64,000 bases of DNA. It comes from Welwitschia mirabilis (taxonomy: Eukaryota; Gnetophyta; Gnetopsida; Welwitschiales). Under the pieces are notes generated by a model, which worked only from the letters and a program-made list of their open reading frames with translations, had not been told where the DNA came from and made no database searches. Shown piece by piece: positions 1-10,140 of this stretch. The stretch's first letter is position 1. Each line of letters starts with the position of its first letter. The position numbers and the translations under genes were made by a program. Where the stretch lies: contig JBOZIK010000001.1 in assembly GCA_051453625.1 (NCBI GenBank), positions 139,806,445 through 139,870,444 of the forward strand, in the 5' to 3' direction.

Positions 1-59
1 CTTGTGTTTTATAATAAAACATTCCAACGAAATATGACTACCTTGGATTCCCCACTATC

Positions 60-420
60 TCTATTAATCGTGGTAACTATATTATTGATAAATCCTTAGT
101 AGATTTAAGAGCTGGAATCAACTCATGTCTTAGGATTTAACAATGTTAATCCCACTAATGTAATTCTTTCTATGGCTAGTAGAACCTTTTTAAAACCCTC
201 TAGAATTTTCAAAGATATCTTAATCCAAATTCATAAAGTAATTTACTTATTGACTTTGTTACTTTTAGGCTTCTCATAGATTTCACTAGTTACCATATTA
301 TTCCTAGTAAACCTTAGCTTGCTAGAGGAGACAAAGAAATTAATTATAGATCTAGTGCATTAAAAATTATTTTTAGCAACCTTTTCATTACTTTTAATGT
401 GCTTTATAATTGGAGGAAAA
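60..420 (+). pseudogene. retropepsin remnant of the gypsy fragment
   Basis: In the living family this aspartic protease cuts the Gag-Pol polyprotein. Here the active-site block reads DLRAGIN at about 102-122, where plant Athila/Tat elements have an Asp-Leu-Gly-Ala block; the Gly to Arg change fits a single G to A transition. Stop codons follow within a few residues and the rest is recognisable only in pieces. Position 5' of the RT is as expected for Ty3/gypsy. Dead; assignment rests on the active-site block and position. Confidence 0.55.
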
Positions 421-832
421 AGACTATTAAATTAAATGAGCATTTACCTATGCCTGAAATTCAATCTATAACTGATGTTTTATTTTTAATTTTAAATAAT
501 ATGCTTTATTTGGATGAAAATATGAATTGCTTAATACATCTTATTTAGATTCATATGAAATAGGTATTTCTATAGAATGTATTTATTTTAAAAATTTTAA
601 TTATATTTTTGAAGAAATAAAAATGAATGTTTCTTTGAATGAAGTTTTTACAACTAATAGTATTACTACTATTGAATTAAAATGTATACATGATTATTTA
701 AAGTGTATCTTTCTAGGTGGTAATCAATATAAGCCTATTATCATTAGTACTCATCTTACTCTTTTTTAAGAAAAAGAGATTACTGATTTATTATTTGAAT
801 ATTCTTTATATTTTACTTGGTTCTAAGTTTAT

Positions 833-1620
833 TTGTCTAGTGTTCGTTCTTTTCTTTATTCTCATCATATTTATTTAGAACCTGATATCAAACCTGTTCA
901 TCAACCTTATCATAGGATAAATCCAAAGCTTAGGAATATTGTTAAAGAAAAAATCATGAAAATTTTGAAAGCTGATATTATTTACTCCATTGCAAATAGT
1001 GAATGGATGAGTCCTTTATAAGTTGTCCCAAAGAAGAATGGTAACTGATGAATTTGTATTGATTTTTATGATCTTCATAATCATGCTAAGAAAGATCATT
1101 CTTCTATTCCTTTTATTAATTCACTTATTAATAAACTTTTTGGTCATCATTATTATTATTTTTTGGATGGATATAGTGGTTATAATCAAATTCCTATAGC
1201 TTCATAAGATTAAGAAAAGACCATTTTTTACTTATTCCTTTAGAAAGTTTGCCTATCATCATATGTCTTTTGGTTTATGTAGTACTATTGTAACATTTCA
1301 AAGGTGTATGATTAGTCTTTTTGCTAAATTTATTGATGAATTTTTATAAATATTCATGGATCATTTCTCTCTCTACGATGATTTTGAGATCAAATAATGT
1401 ATCATTTAAAGTTAATATTAAATTATTATATTGATCATAATTTTAATCTTTAATTAGAAGAAAAGTAATTTAATGGTTACTAAAGGAATTATTCTTGGTC
1501 ATATTATTTCTAAACAAGGAATAGAAGTAGATCCCACTAAGATTAATATTATTCACTTTCTTTCTTTTTTTTAATTAAATTAAAGATATAAGATCTTTCT
1601 TAGGGTGTGCTGGTTTGTAT
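833..1620 (+). pseudogene. reverse transcriptase remnant, Athila/Tat branch
   Basis: RNA-dependent DNA polymerase domain of the gypsy fragment. A stop-free stretch at 833-1021 covers the entry to the domain (HRINPKL, KILKADIIYS, EWMSPL). Beyond a stop come VPKKNGN, then FLDGYSGYNQI at about 1159-1191 with the first catalytic Asp. The catalytic FMDD block reads FMDH at 1353-1364, so the second Asp is lost. After it come ILGHIIS and QGIEVDP, typical of the end of this domain in Athila elements. Several Gln and Trp codons have become stops. The order of blocks and their spacing make the call firm. Confidence 0.85.
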
Positions 1621-2033
1621 TACCATTTCATTCGATCTATTAGTTCTCCTAGTAAATCTTTCATTGAATTACTTTTAAAAGATGCATTTTTTTCTTAGAC
1701 ACTTGAGTGTGAACTTGCATTTTAAAAACTTAAAGATCTTTTTTCATCTTTACCTATGCTTTAATCTTCTAATTGACATTATCTTTTTTAAGAAATAACT
1801 AATGTAAGTGATTTCACAGTAGGTGAATTCTTACATCAAAATCTTGAGTTTAAACCCTTTATTATTTTTTGTTTTAGTAAGACCTTACATGATGCTTAAC
1901 TTAATTATTTCACAACTGAAAATGAAATGTTATCTAAAATATTTTCTATTGAAACCTTTTGCCACTATCTTATTGGTTATCTTGTTATCTTTTTTTGAAA
2001 GAAAAAGGCATTATATTAAATAGAAAATTTACA
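1621..2033 (+). pseudogene. RNase H remnant of the gypsy fragment
   Basis: This domain degrades the RNA strand during reverse transcription. The blocks SDFTVGEF (about 1810-1833), SKTLHDA, NYFTTENEM and HYLIGYLV are visible in order, matching RNase H of the Athila/Tat branch. The stop-free stretch at 1823-2023 is in another frame and is a shadow. The domain stops at about 2033, just after the block that normally reads Thr-Asp-His; downstream sequence is unrelated. Confidence 0.75.
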
Positions 2034-2299
2034 TAGTGGGGAAAAAAACCTTGACTTTAGAGGAATAATAAATCAAGTTAATAAAAAAGGAATCTATCCT
2101 GCTATAATCATAGGAACCTATTGTATATAAGATAAATTTCGGTTGAAAGTACCCCTACAAACTGCGATTAAATAAGAACTAGTAAAAATTGAAACTGAAC
2201 TAAGGATAGCTAGAAAAAATAGGGGATTAATATCCCTTGCAATTGGAAAAGATATTGTGATAATGGTGTTTAACTAAGAATCATCCCATTTCATCTACT
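2034..2299. other. unassigned junction sequence
   Basis: Nothing recognised on either strand. It lies between the gypsy RNase H remnant and an unidentified reverse-strand coding remnant. No poly-T run marks a LINE tail here. Confidence 0.4.
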
Positions 2300-2985
2300 A
2301 ATACCTCAAATACCTGATTTACTTTTTTAAACTCCTTTGCTCCTCCTTGATTCTTGTTTGAATGCAATCTGAGTACCTTATTCTGATAACTCAACTTAAT
2401 GGATTGTAGATAAGATCTATCTGAGATTTCTATAGTCAAGAAAGGTCATCTTTTCAAACCATCAATCATAGCAAGAAATAATTCTCTTTTTGCATGATTC
2501 ATATCAATGTCTTTATAAAGCTCTTGAATTCTCTCTTTTAGAGAGGAACCTGAGGGGAAATTTAACTCCTGGATGTGATTAGGGATACCTTTTATCTCTT
2601 GAGGTGAGGCCTCTTGTTCATGCCCTTGGGACCTTTGCTATTGTTCTTGGGTGTCAGTTGGGTGATTTTTCTACACTGTTTCTTCTTTCTCTCAGGGTAA
2701 ATTCACCTTTTCTATTTAAACTTCATGAGATGGAGTCACCCCTTTCTAAGAATGGGGTCTTCCTAGCTCTATATCCCTCTTAGGATGAGAAAATTCATGC
2801 TATAGTCCCTTTATTTGATTTTTTTTTGGGTGGATCTCCTATGCATTTCATCACTGAAAAGGATGAGGGGAGGATGGTGGGGATGAAAAAGAGGCCTCCC
2901 TTACCCTCTGATTTCTTGTATCCCTCTAGAGAGCCATAATCAAACTTGAGTGTCTTAAGTCTTTTCATTGTAAAGCCTGAATGAA
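2300..2985 (-). pseudogene. unidentified hydrophilic ORF remnant
   Basis: Read on the reverse strand from an ATG at about 2975, this gives roughly 215 codons with only a handful of stops and about one frame change. Visible pieces include MKRLKTLKFDYGSLEGY near the start, then SLKERIQELYKDIDMNHAKR (about 2485-2545) and SYLQSIKLSYQNKVLRL. The middle piece is charged and helical-looking, possibly coiled coil. The stops are mostly TAG/TGA at places where CAG or TGG would be one transition away. It lies downstream of the LINE zf-RVT region, where no further LINE domain is expected. I do not recognise the family. It could be an unusual LINE 3' ORF, another element, or a captured gene piece. Confidence 0.35.
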
Positions 2986-3550
2986 TAAGTGAGGAAGGTT
3001 AATATGATTTTCGAGGTCTAAAGCTTTGAAAAAGGTAAAATGCAGACTTAATGATTTTAAACAATAATCAAATTATATGAAATAGTAATCAATAATCTTG
3101 GCCCTCAAGCCCCATGGAGATGGGACCACCTTACAACTGATATGACCACTAGATAATTTTGGGATTCCTTTTAGGAAGAAATGGAATGCCTTCCACTATC
3201 ATCTATGCTTAAGGAGAGTTCTTTCTCTTTCCACTTGAATATCCAAAAGGTAGGAAATGTAATTTTCTATTATCTCAATGGAGATTCTTCTAAACTTGTT
3301 TCTTTGCGATCTTCATATTCTATGAAATAGTCCAATATCAATCTCTAGTTATCCTTTGAGCTTATGCAAGAAAGACACTCATTCCAAGGTTTTTACCTTA
3401 TCTCAAAGCTCAAGAAACCCTTTAAACAAGCTAGGATCTATCAGTTTAATAGTTGGAGATGCCCCCATAACTACCTTGATTTACAAATGATACCATTTAA
3501 TGTTATTAGCTATGTTTATAGAGAATGAAAAGGGGGTTGCTATTACATAT
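2986..3550 (-). other. LINE 3' region or spacer, unassigned
   Basis: Follows the LINE zf-RVT region on the reverse strand. Short coding-like stretches exist (for example LRDKVKTLE) but no domain could be assigned. Confidence 0.3.
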
Positions 3551-3599
3551 CACTTTATTTCATGTATGCCAAATCTACTATAAAGTCAAATTAAGTCAT

Positions 3600-4300
3600 A
3601 TTTCTTTCACATATTAGATATGTTCTATTTGTTTTAATAGCTCGACATAATTCTCATTATTTCAAAGCTCCATTTGCATTGATGGAAAAGGTCTTGGGCA
3701 TCTTCTTGATAAGATTGGTAGATCGAATAATTAAAGTCAACTTACATTCCACACTTGAGTAGTTGGTCACTTATGAGAGTTTAGTTGTAATCCTTTAACC
3801 AATAGAATATCTTAATTGTATTTGGAATTTATCCCTTCTAAAACCTTTTACATGCATCATTTTTCCCATACTATTCTATGAGGATCTGTTTGAATTTATC
3901 TTCATTACAAATGTTTAGTTCTATCAAGATTCTTTTGGCTTTATGAAGGTGTTTTCTAAAATAAGACTCTCCTTCTCCATTATTCTAAGTAGGGTACTTG
4001 TAGTTAATAAGATCACTCCAATGATACCCTCCCTTAGATAGTTTTTTAAGAATTCTATATGTACTTATGTGAAGATAATCTTCTAGCCCTTAGACTCCAA
4101 TCTCCTAACTCCTTAAGACAACCTATAAGATTCTGTTTGTAGAGATAAATGTGATTTCTATCTTTACATCCCAATTAAATGAGGTCCTAAGATTCTATTG
4201 ATTTTTTTCATTAGGTTTTTTTGAGTGATATGATAATGAAGGTAATGTATCTAAAAGAATATATCAAACAAGAATTTGATAGGATGATATTTACTTTATA
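3600..4300 (-). pseudogene. LINE ORF2 C-terminal part: RT thumb and zf-RVT
   Basis: Continues the LINE RT toward its C-terminus. Around 4200-3880 the reverse strand gives GLEDYLHIS, followed by YHWSDLINYKYPT, matching the conserved plant-LINE pattern in which a GGLG block precedes a Trp..Leu-Ile..Lys-Tyr block. Further on, EDAQDLFHQCKWSFEI (about 3660-3760) matches the zf-RVT finger, where a His-Leu-Phe..Cys segment is usual. Frame changes occur between blocks. Non-functional. Confidence 0.65.
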
Positions 4301-5194
4301 AGAACAAAATTTATTCTACTAAATGTTGCATTACCTCTGGATTGATTCTAGGATGAAATTCCAAGTTAAGGTCTTATGTCAATTCCATAGAGGGATTCTT
4401 AGGTAGATGTCCTAAAGGTTTTCCATTTTGGAATTTAAGATTTTGGTGAATTTGTTTCCCTTGGTAATGCTTTTTATGATAATATGAATTCTAAATTTAT
4501 TCCAATTAGTTTAGAGGCCAATAACTTCTACAAAGAGATTCATGGAGTTCTTAATAGCTTTGGCTTGCTAGCAAGAGGATTTAGTCATGATAATGGTGTC
4601 ATCACCATACTAGTTATTAATAAATATTGAATTTATATTTTGATGTCTATTATTTCATTACTTTTAAGTAATACCTATAAAACCTTCATGACAAATAGAA
4701 AGAGATATGGGGATAAGGGGTCCATTTCCTTAATTCTTGATCTACTAAAAAAAACTTGAATCTATAACTATTAACATTTACTCTAAATTCAATGAAAGCT
4801 TGCATGTCTAACCAAAAGTTAATGATGTTTGGGTTAAATCTAGTTTTTCTAGGAATAAAATATAATGATTTTAAGCTAATAAACTGATAATCCTTCACTA
4901 TGTCTAATTTAGCAATGAGTAAAGGAAATATGCTTTTTAACAAAATGAAAAATTTCATGGATTAAGAAAATTTAGTCCTAAATGTACGTAGAATGGATGA
5001 AACTTACTTGTTTCTCAGAGATTAATTTGGGAAGTAGAGAGGTGATACAATCCATCATTATTTTTTCAAAGATCCTATATAGAACATTATAGATACCTAA
5101 TAGTATGTAGTCTTCTAATTTACTGGCATCTTATTTTTGGAAATGATAATAACCCTAGTTCTATTAATGTCCTCTAGAATGCATTTATAAGTTA
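4300..5194 (-). pseudogene. LINE reverse transcriptase
   Basis: RT domain used for target-primed reverse transcription. On the reverse strand, from the gap edge: IIISKNKMPVN (the Ile-Pro-Lys entry block), a stretch corresponding to the usual Arg-Pro-Ile-Ser-Leu region, KLDIVKDYQF at about 4880-4910 with the first catalytic Asp, LRKWTPYPHIS where LINEs have the Gly-Asp-Pro-Leu-Ser-Pro block, and YGDD at 4598-4609, the catalytic pair, still intact. The open stretch 4686-4958 covers the palm. Upstream sequence is hidden by the 783-base N run. Stops elsewhere make it non-functional. Confidence 0.85.
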
Positions 5195-5977
5195 NNNNNN
5201 NNNNNNNNNNNNNNNNNNNNNNNNNNNNNNNNNNNNNNNNNNNNNNNNNNNNNNNNNNNNNNNNNNNNNNNNNNNNNNNNNNNNNNNNNNNNNNNNNNNN
5301 NNNNNNNNNNNNNNNNNNNNNNNNNNNNNNNNNNNNNNNNNNNNNNNNNNNNNNNNNNNNNNNNNNNNNNNNNNNNNNNNNNNNNNNNNNNNNNNNNNNN
5401 NNNNNNNNNNNNNNNNNNNNNNNNNNNNNNNNNNNNNNNNNNNNNNNNNNNNNNNNNNNNNNNNNNNNNNNNNNNNNNNNNNNNNNNNNNNNNNNNNNNN
5501 NNNNNNNNNNNNNNNNNNNNNNNNNNNNNNNNNNNNNNNNNNNNNNNNNNNNNNNNNNNNNNNNNNNNNNNNNNNNNNNNNNNNNNNNNNNNNNNNNNNN
5601 NNNNNNNNNNNNNNNNNNNNNNNNNNNNNNNNNNNNNNNNNNNNNNNNNNNNNNNNNNNNNNNNNNNNNNNNNNNNNNNNNNNNNNNNNNNNNNNNNNNN
5701 NNNNNNNNNNNNNNNNNNNNNNNNNNNNNNNNNNNNNNNNNNNNNNNNNNNNNNNNNNNNNNNNNNNNNNNNNNNNNNNNNNNNNNNNNNNNNNNNNNNN
5801 NNNNNNNNNNNNNNNNNNNNNNNNNNNNNNNNNNNNNNNNNNNNNNNNNNNNNNNNNNNNNNNNNNNNNNNNNNNNNNNNNNNNNNNNNNNNNNNNNNNN
5901 NNNNNNNNNNNNNNNNNNNNNNNNNNNNNNNNNNNNNNNNNNNNNNNNNNNNNNNNNNNNNNNNNNNNNNNNNNNNN
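5195..5977. other. assembly gap (783 N)
   Basis: Run of N inside the LINE between the endonuclease-RT linker and the RT. Open frames of nearly 300 codons that span it are artefacts. The part of the domain expected to be missing is much shorter than 783 bases, so the gap length may be an estimate or hide an insertion. Confidence 0.95.
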
Positions 5978-6639
5978 GAGATGTAAGTTTTAAATATCTT
6001 TTGTCCAACCACTTGGTCCTAGAGTTTTATTATTCTTTATTAACCTCACTTTTGACTAGATTTCTTCTCTAACTAAAGGTTTATTTAGGTGAGCATTATC
6101 CTCATCGTAAAGTTTCTGATCTTCTAGAATATGATTAGGGACAATTTTTTCCACTCCCATATTTTCTTAAGTGGATCTGCATTTTCTTAGGATTTTCCTC
6201 TTTGTTTTTGACTACCTATTCCCTAATGATAAGCCTCCTTATTCTGTTATCTACTCTATGCTAGTTAGTCTAAGAGAAGAAAAATTTGGTGTGTTTATTT
6301 CTCTTCTTAAGCCACTTAATCCTTAATCTCTACCTTCAATAATTTTGTCATTTGGATGTTTTTTTCTTTAAGTTTCATAAGGCATTAGTATTCCCTGTTA
6401 CAAAGGTAGCCTTGATTTTCTTCATCTTCTTACTCAATTTGAATTCTCTATAACTCTTTTTTTAGTTCTTTTTTTGATTTAAATATCTTGTTATACTTCC
6501 TCCTCTAGCCCTTAATGTGTGCCTTAAGAATGTTTAAGCCTCTATAGAAAAGAGTAAGAGGATGGATGCCATCATATTGACTTCATGTCTTTTCGACTAA
6601 TGTTCTAGTCTCTATCCTTATGTTCCAATACCATTCTAT
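5978..6639 (-). pseudogene. LINE ORF2 endonuclease-RT linker
   Basis: Reverse-strand sequence joining endonuclease to RT. Charged helical stretches such as KSKKELKKEL, then VDNRIRRLIIREQVV (where LINEs have the Arg-rich block after Phe-Phe-His), and KNNKTLGPSGW close to the gap, corresponding to the Pro-Gly-Pro-Asp-Gly block before the RT. Several stops and frame changes. Confidence 0.65.
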
Positions 6640-7210
6640 CTAAAAAAGGGCTCTAGGAGATGTTATCATCCCTATTTTATATTTAATTGATCAGTGATTT
6701 GAGGCTATTCTATTCAATCCATAGGGTTCGATCGATAGGTTTACAATATCCTTTCTGATAAGTATTCGATCTATCCTAGACATCATTTGATTGCCTCCCA
6801 TTCTTTTATTGGACTAGTGTATTTACACCCTATAAGTAGTACATTTGAAAGGGCATTTTACATCATAAAGTTTTTAAGAATTACTACCCCTCTACTATGC
6901 TATTTTTCTCCCCATATTTTCTCCTTATAATGAAGACATTGATTAAAATCTCGTACTGCTATCTAATTGATCTTATCCATTGCTATTCTCTAAAGGTCCT
7001 CTAAAGTGGAGGCTTTATTTGAGTTGTTTTGAAGGCTATAAATGTTTGTTATGATTCATCCTTATTCCTTTAGATACATAATTAGATGATTATTATTCTT
7101 GTTGACCAATTTTACCTTTGTATTCATGAGGGTCATGAAACCTCTTTAGTTTTCTTGTGTTACTGATGTAAAGATGTTTCATTACTATTAGAGATTATCT
7201 AATTTTATAT
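6640..7210 (-). pseudogene. LINE AP-type endonuclease
   Basis: In living LINEs this domain nicks target DNA to prime reverse transcription. The reverse strand shows DFNQCLHYKEK (about 6962-6901), matching the Gly-Asp-Phe-Asn block with the catalytic Asp and Asn, then LLIGCKYT and SRIDRILIRKDI (about 6785-6745), the conserved Leu-Asp-Arg block, and an SNH-type block near 6690 where Ser-Asp-His is usual. The N-terminus lies in the 146-base gap. Frame changes between blocks show it is dead, but order and spacing are right. Confidence 0.75.
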
Positions 7211-7356
7211 NNNNNNNNNNNNNNNNNNNNNNNNNNNNNNNNNNNNNNNNNNNNNNNNNNNNNNNNNNNNNNNNNNNNNNNNNNNNNNNNNNNNNNNNNN
7301 NNNNNNNNNNNNNNNNNNNNNNNNNNNNNNNNNNNNNNNNNNNNNNNNNNNNNNNN
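7211..7356. other. assembly gap (146 N)
   Basis: Run of N between LINE ORF1 and the endonuclease. The 61-codon reverse-strand frame spanning it is an artefact. Confidence 0.95.
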
Positions 7357-7389
7357 CCCTTTCTAGATGCCGTTGATCTTTTTTCAACA

Positions 7390-8470
7390 TGTATTTGATT
7401 GTTAATTATGAACTATTACCACTTTTTCTATAGTTTTCCTCTTTCAAAGGATTTTATTATTGGGTATTACCTTCATTTGAACTTCGATATCATTTGACTT
7501 ATATATGTTTATTGGATTCTGGGATTACTAAGTGTTTTTGGGCTCTTTCTCCATAAGATGTTGAAAGGGGTTATATTCCTTGTCTTTTTTCTTCTTTTCC
7601 CTTGGTTACCCATAATATTTTTTACTAATTTCTCTTTCTTCTATTTATGTTAAAAATCATTTTAATTATGTCCTATATTTCTATAGAAAGAGCATGTTTC
7701 CTTTTTTTCCTTTAATGTTAATGAGTCTTTTTCTGCATTCATCCTTTTTGTGACCCATTCTTCCATAATAGGAACTTACTTTTCTATTGTCATGCATCTT
7801 CTTGAGATGTATTCTGATTTTCCACATATTTCACATGTAATCTGGAGGTTCTCATAAATGTCTTTGAGGTTCTATATGCCTTATTTGGATATAAACTTAA
7901 TGAATTACATCTCTTTTATTTTTTCTAGACTTATCCACACATAAAATCTTGTTAGGACAAATCTTATCTATTTTATGATTATTCTATCTAATTTTATTAG
8001 TTCTCTAAACTGAGAAGTGCTTTTCTTCAAGAGATCTTTTATCTTAGAACTCTAAGGGGAACTTATGTATACAAATCCATATTGTTAGTTCCTTAAATAG
8101 AATTTAGTTCAATTGTACTTCTAGGATCCATTTGACTAGGTCTAATCCCATCACTCTAAAAAACCAGGGTTATCTCATGATGACCTCATCTTGATTTTAT
8201 TTATTATCTAATTGAAAGATAACTAATACTTTTGGCATGGTGATGACCTTAACTTTACTAATCATAGTTTATTTTGTGGCTACCCATTCTCTAATGAGGT
8301 CAAGTCTAGGTCTTGAATCAAATAAAATAAACTTTTCAATTAAATGATATTAAAATTTTTTCTCTATTTCTAAACATGCATCTTTATCTATGTCTAAGTT
8401 TAGGGTTTTTCCCTCCTTGAAGAATAAAGTATTTTTCATTTCAAGGAAATGAATCCCTCTTTAAATCCTA
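7390..8470 (-). pseudogene. LINE ORF1 remnant: DUF4283 and zinc knuckle
   Basis: ORF1 of plant LINEs encodes an RNA-binding protein with a DUF4283 domain and a CCHC-like knuckle. The reverse strand shows SRPRLDLIREW (about 8345-8286), PWFFRVMGLDLVKW (about 8170-8110), IHKFPLEF (about 8080-8058), then NKILCVDKS and a knuckle-like CEICGKSEYISRRC at about 7838-7790. Block order matches DUF4283 followed by zf-CCHC. The knuckle lacks its usual His. The tail toward the gap is Lys-rich and unassigned. Several frame changes and stops. Confidence 0.7.
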
Positions 8471-8552
8471 CTCTAAATCAATGCTGGATAATAAAATAAT
8501 ACAAAAAATTATCCATTACCTAACTGTCTAGTGGCTAATACTACCTATTGTG

Positions 8553-8830
8553 TATCATAGTTTTTCGGAATAGAAATCGTCCCCACCAATCTGATACCTT
8601 CTGAAACCTAGCTTCCTACTTTGCTTTAGTTTCTTAGATCTTTAATTATCTTATCATTATCTTTACTAATCATGCTACTTTACAAAATATTCTAAATAAG
8701 CCCTAACTAATCATTATCTTATGCATTAGGCTTCGGTTATGTAAGAATTTGATATTACAATTAAAGATAGATTAGAAAAGAAAAATCTAATTGGTAATCA
8801 TTTATCTCATTTTTTTCATGTTTGTTGTTT
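8553..8830 (+). pseudogene. copy A: RNase H C-terminal remnant
   Basis: Reads forward as a piece of gypsy RNase H that begins abruptly in mid-domain: the NYLIIIFTNHATLQNILNKP block (about 8645-8705) and then FDITIKDRLEKKN with GNHLSHF (about 8750-8815), the usual end of this domain in Athila/Tat elements. There is no RT upstream; the neighbouring DNA belongs to the LINE. Confidence 0.75.
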
Positions 8831-10140
8831 CATTTAAAATCAATAAAATTAATTTTCTATGAATGTTTTTCCTTAATATGTTAATATTGAAAATTTTAAA
8901 TCCTATGGTAAATGTCTTAGTAATATATCTTATTATGATCAAAAGAAAATTCTATCTCAACAATATAAATTTATTTAAGAATCATCTCTTTTATTTAAAT
9001 ATTATATTGATCATGTTTTTTAAATGTGTTTACCTAAGAATGAAATCATTAGTATAGTAGAATTTAGTGATAATGGTGTTTGTAATGGTTAGTATAGTGT
9101 GAATAAAACCACATATAAAGTTTTAAATGTAAATGTCTTTTAGCCTACTCTTTTTAAAAATGCCAATGAATTTTTTAAATCATGTGATAAATGTCAAAAA
9201 AAAGTATAGCACTAGTAGGAAAAATGAAATGTCTCTTCAAACTATAATTGTTTATGAACCTTTTAATATTTGAGGCATTGATTTCATTAGACCATTTCCA
9301 CCCTCCTTTGTTAATGTTTGTATCGTTGTTTATGTGAATTATTTTCTAAATAGCTAGAATACAAAGCTTGTAATGACTATGATGCTAATACTATTATTAG
9401 ATTTTAAAAAAATCACATTATGTACTATTTTGATCATCCTAGGTAATCATTATTGATCAAGACATGCATTTTTGCAATTAAATCTTTAGAAATCCTACAC
9501 TTAAATGTGGCATTATCTATAAAGTAGCTACTACATATCATCTTTAAACTAATTATTAAGCTAAAGTAACTAAATATGAGCTTATTAGAATTATTTAAAA
9601 AATAGTTACTGCTAATAGAAAATATTGGTCACTAAAATTGTCTAATATAATATGAATTTACCATATAGCTTTTGAAACTCCCACTAGCATGGCTACTTTC
9701 AAACTTGTTTATGGTAAATAGTGTTTTCTTCCTCGTGTGATAGAACATCAAGATTTTGATGCTATTCAAAAGTTAAAAAATGTGCTTGATATAGACTAGA
9801 TCAAATGAGTGAATTAGATAAAATAAAATTAAGTGCTTATATTAATCAAGTTTTTGGTAAAAAAACAAATGAAATATTATCATGATTAGATCATTCTTAT
9901 GAAAACATTTCACATAGTTAATAAAGTTTTGGTTTTTAAATCTTATTTTCATTAATTTCCTAGAAAGTTAAAATCTCAATGGAAATGTTCCTTTGTTATT
10001 ATTTATGTTTTTCTTTTAGAATATCCTAAAATGGAACATGTTCAGTAAGTAAATTGATCAAAACTCAAGTTATTTAATTATCAAAATTTAAATAGAGTTG
10101 AGATATATCTTGATTCATTTTTTGGATATAAATGTGATAA
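8831..10140 (+). pseudogene. copy A: integrase remnant, Athila type
   Basis: DDE-type integrase of the gypsy element. KSCDKCQKK near 9180 is the end of the HHCC zinc-binding region. GIDFIRPFPPSF (about 9273-9310) carries the first catalytic Asp; IIDQDMHF (about 9448-9470) carries the second; TKYELI (about 9570-9585) keeps the catalytic Glu. The C-terminal part is seen in SELDKIKLSAYINQVFG (about 9810-9860). The Trp before GIDF is TGA, and two Gln codons near 9545-9560 are TAA. Dead, but the DDE triad is still visible. Confidence 0.85.

Larger units (their letters stand above)
1..2033 (+). mobile_element. Athila-like Ty3/gypsy pol fragment
   Basis: Forward-strand remnant of an LTR-retrotransposon polyprotein in the usual Ty3/gypsy order: protease, reverse transcriptase, RNase H. 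The left end runs off the window, so gag and the 5' LTR are not seen. No integrase follows; the sequence changes character at about 2033 and a LINE in the opposite orientation lies beyond. The RT region matches the Athila/Tat branch by its wording around the DGYSGYNQI block and the VPKK block. Stops and frameshifts occur throughout, so it is not coding today. The RNase H here and the one resuming at 8553 overlap in domain coverage and differ in base sequence, so they are probably two different elements, not one split by the LINE. Confidence 0.85.
3550..8540 (-). mobile_element. plant L1-type LINE retrotransposon, decayed
   Basis: A non-LTR retrotransposon on the reverse strand, 5' end near 8540. 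Domains in order: ORF1 with a DUF4283-type RNA-binding domain and zinc knuckle (8470-7700), endonuclease (about 7130-6640), endonuclease-RT linker, reverse transcriptase (5194-4300), thumb and zf-RVT zinc finger (4300-3600). This is the normal layout of plant L1-like LINEs. Two N gaps (5195-5977 and 7211-7356) interrupt it. Stops and frameshifts occur in every domain. No clear poly(A) tail was found. It is followed to the right, without overlap, by the forward-strand gypsy tandem unit. Confidence 0.85.

Noticed and set aside
2819-2827. T run as the LINE poly(A) tail
   Set aside because: Only nine bases, and it lies within a stop-poor coding-like stretch on the reverse strand.
5115-6012. Open frames of 275-297 codons
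   Set aside because: They consist almost entirely of N; an assembly gap, not a gene.
1-8830. LINE inserted into one gypsy RNase H, with 1-2033 and 8553 onward as the two halves
   Set aside because: Both sides cover the same RNase H segment (overlap of roughly 100 bases, far more than a target copy) and differ in base sequence, so they are likely separate elements.
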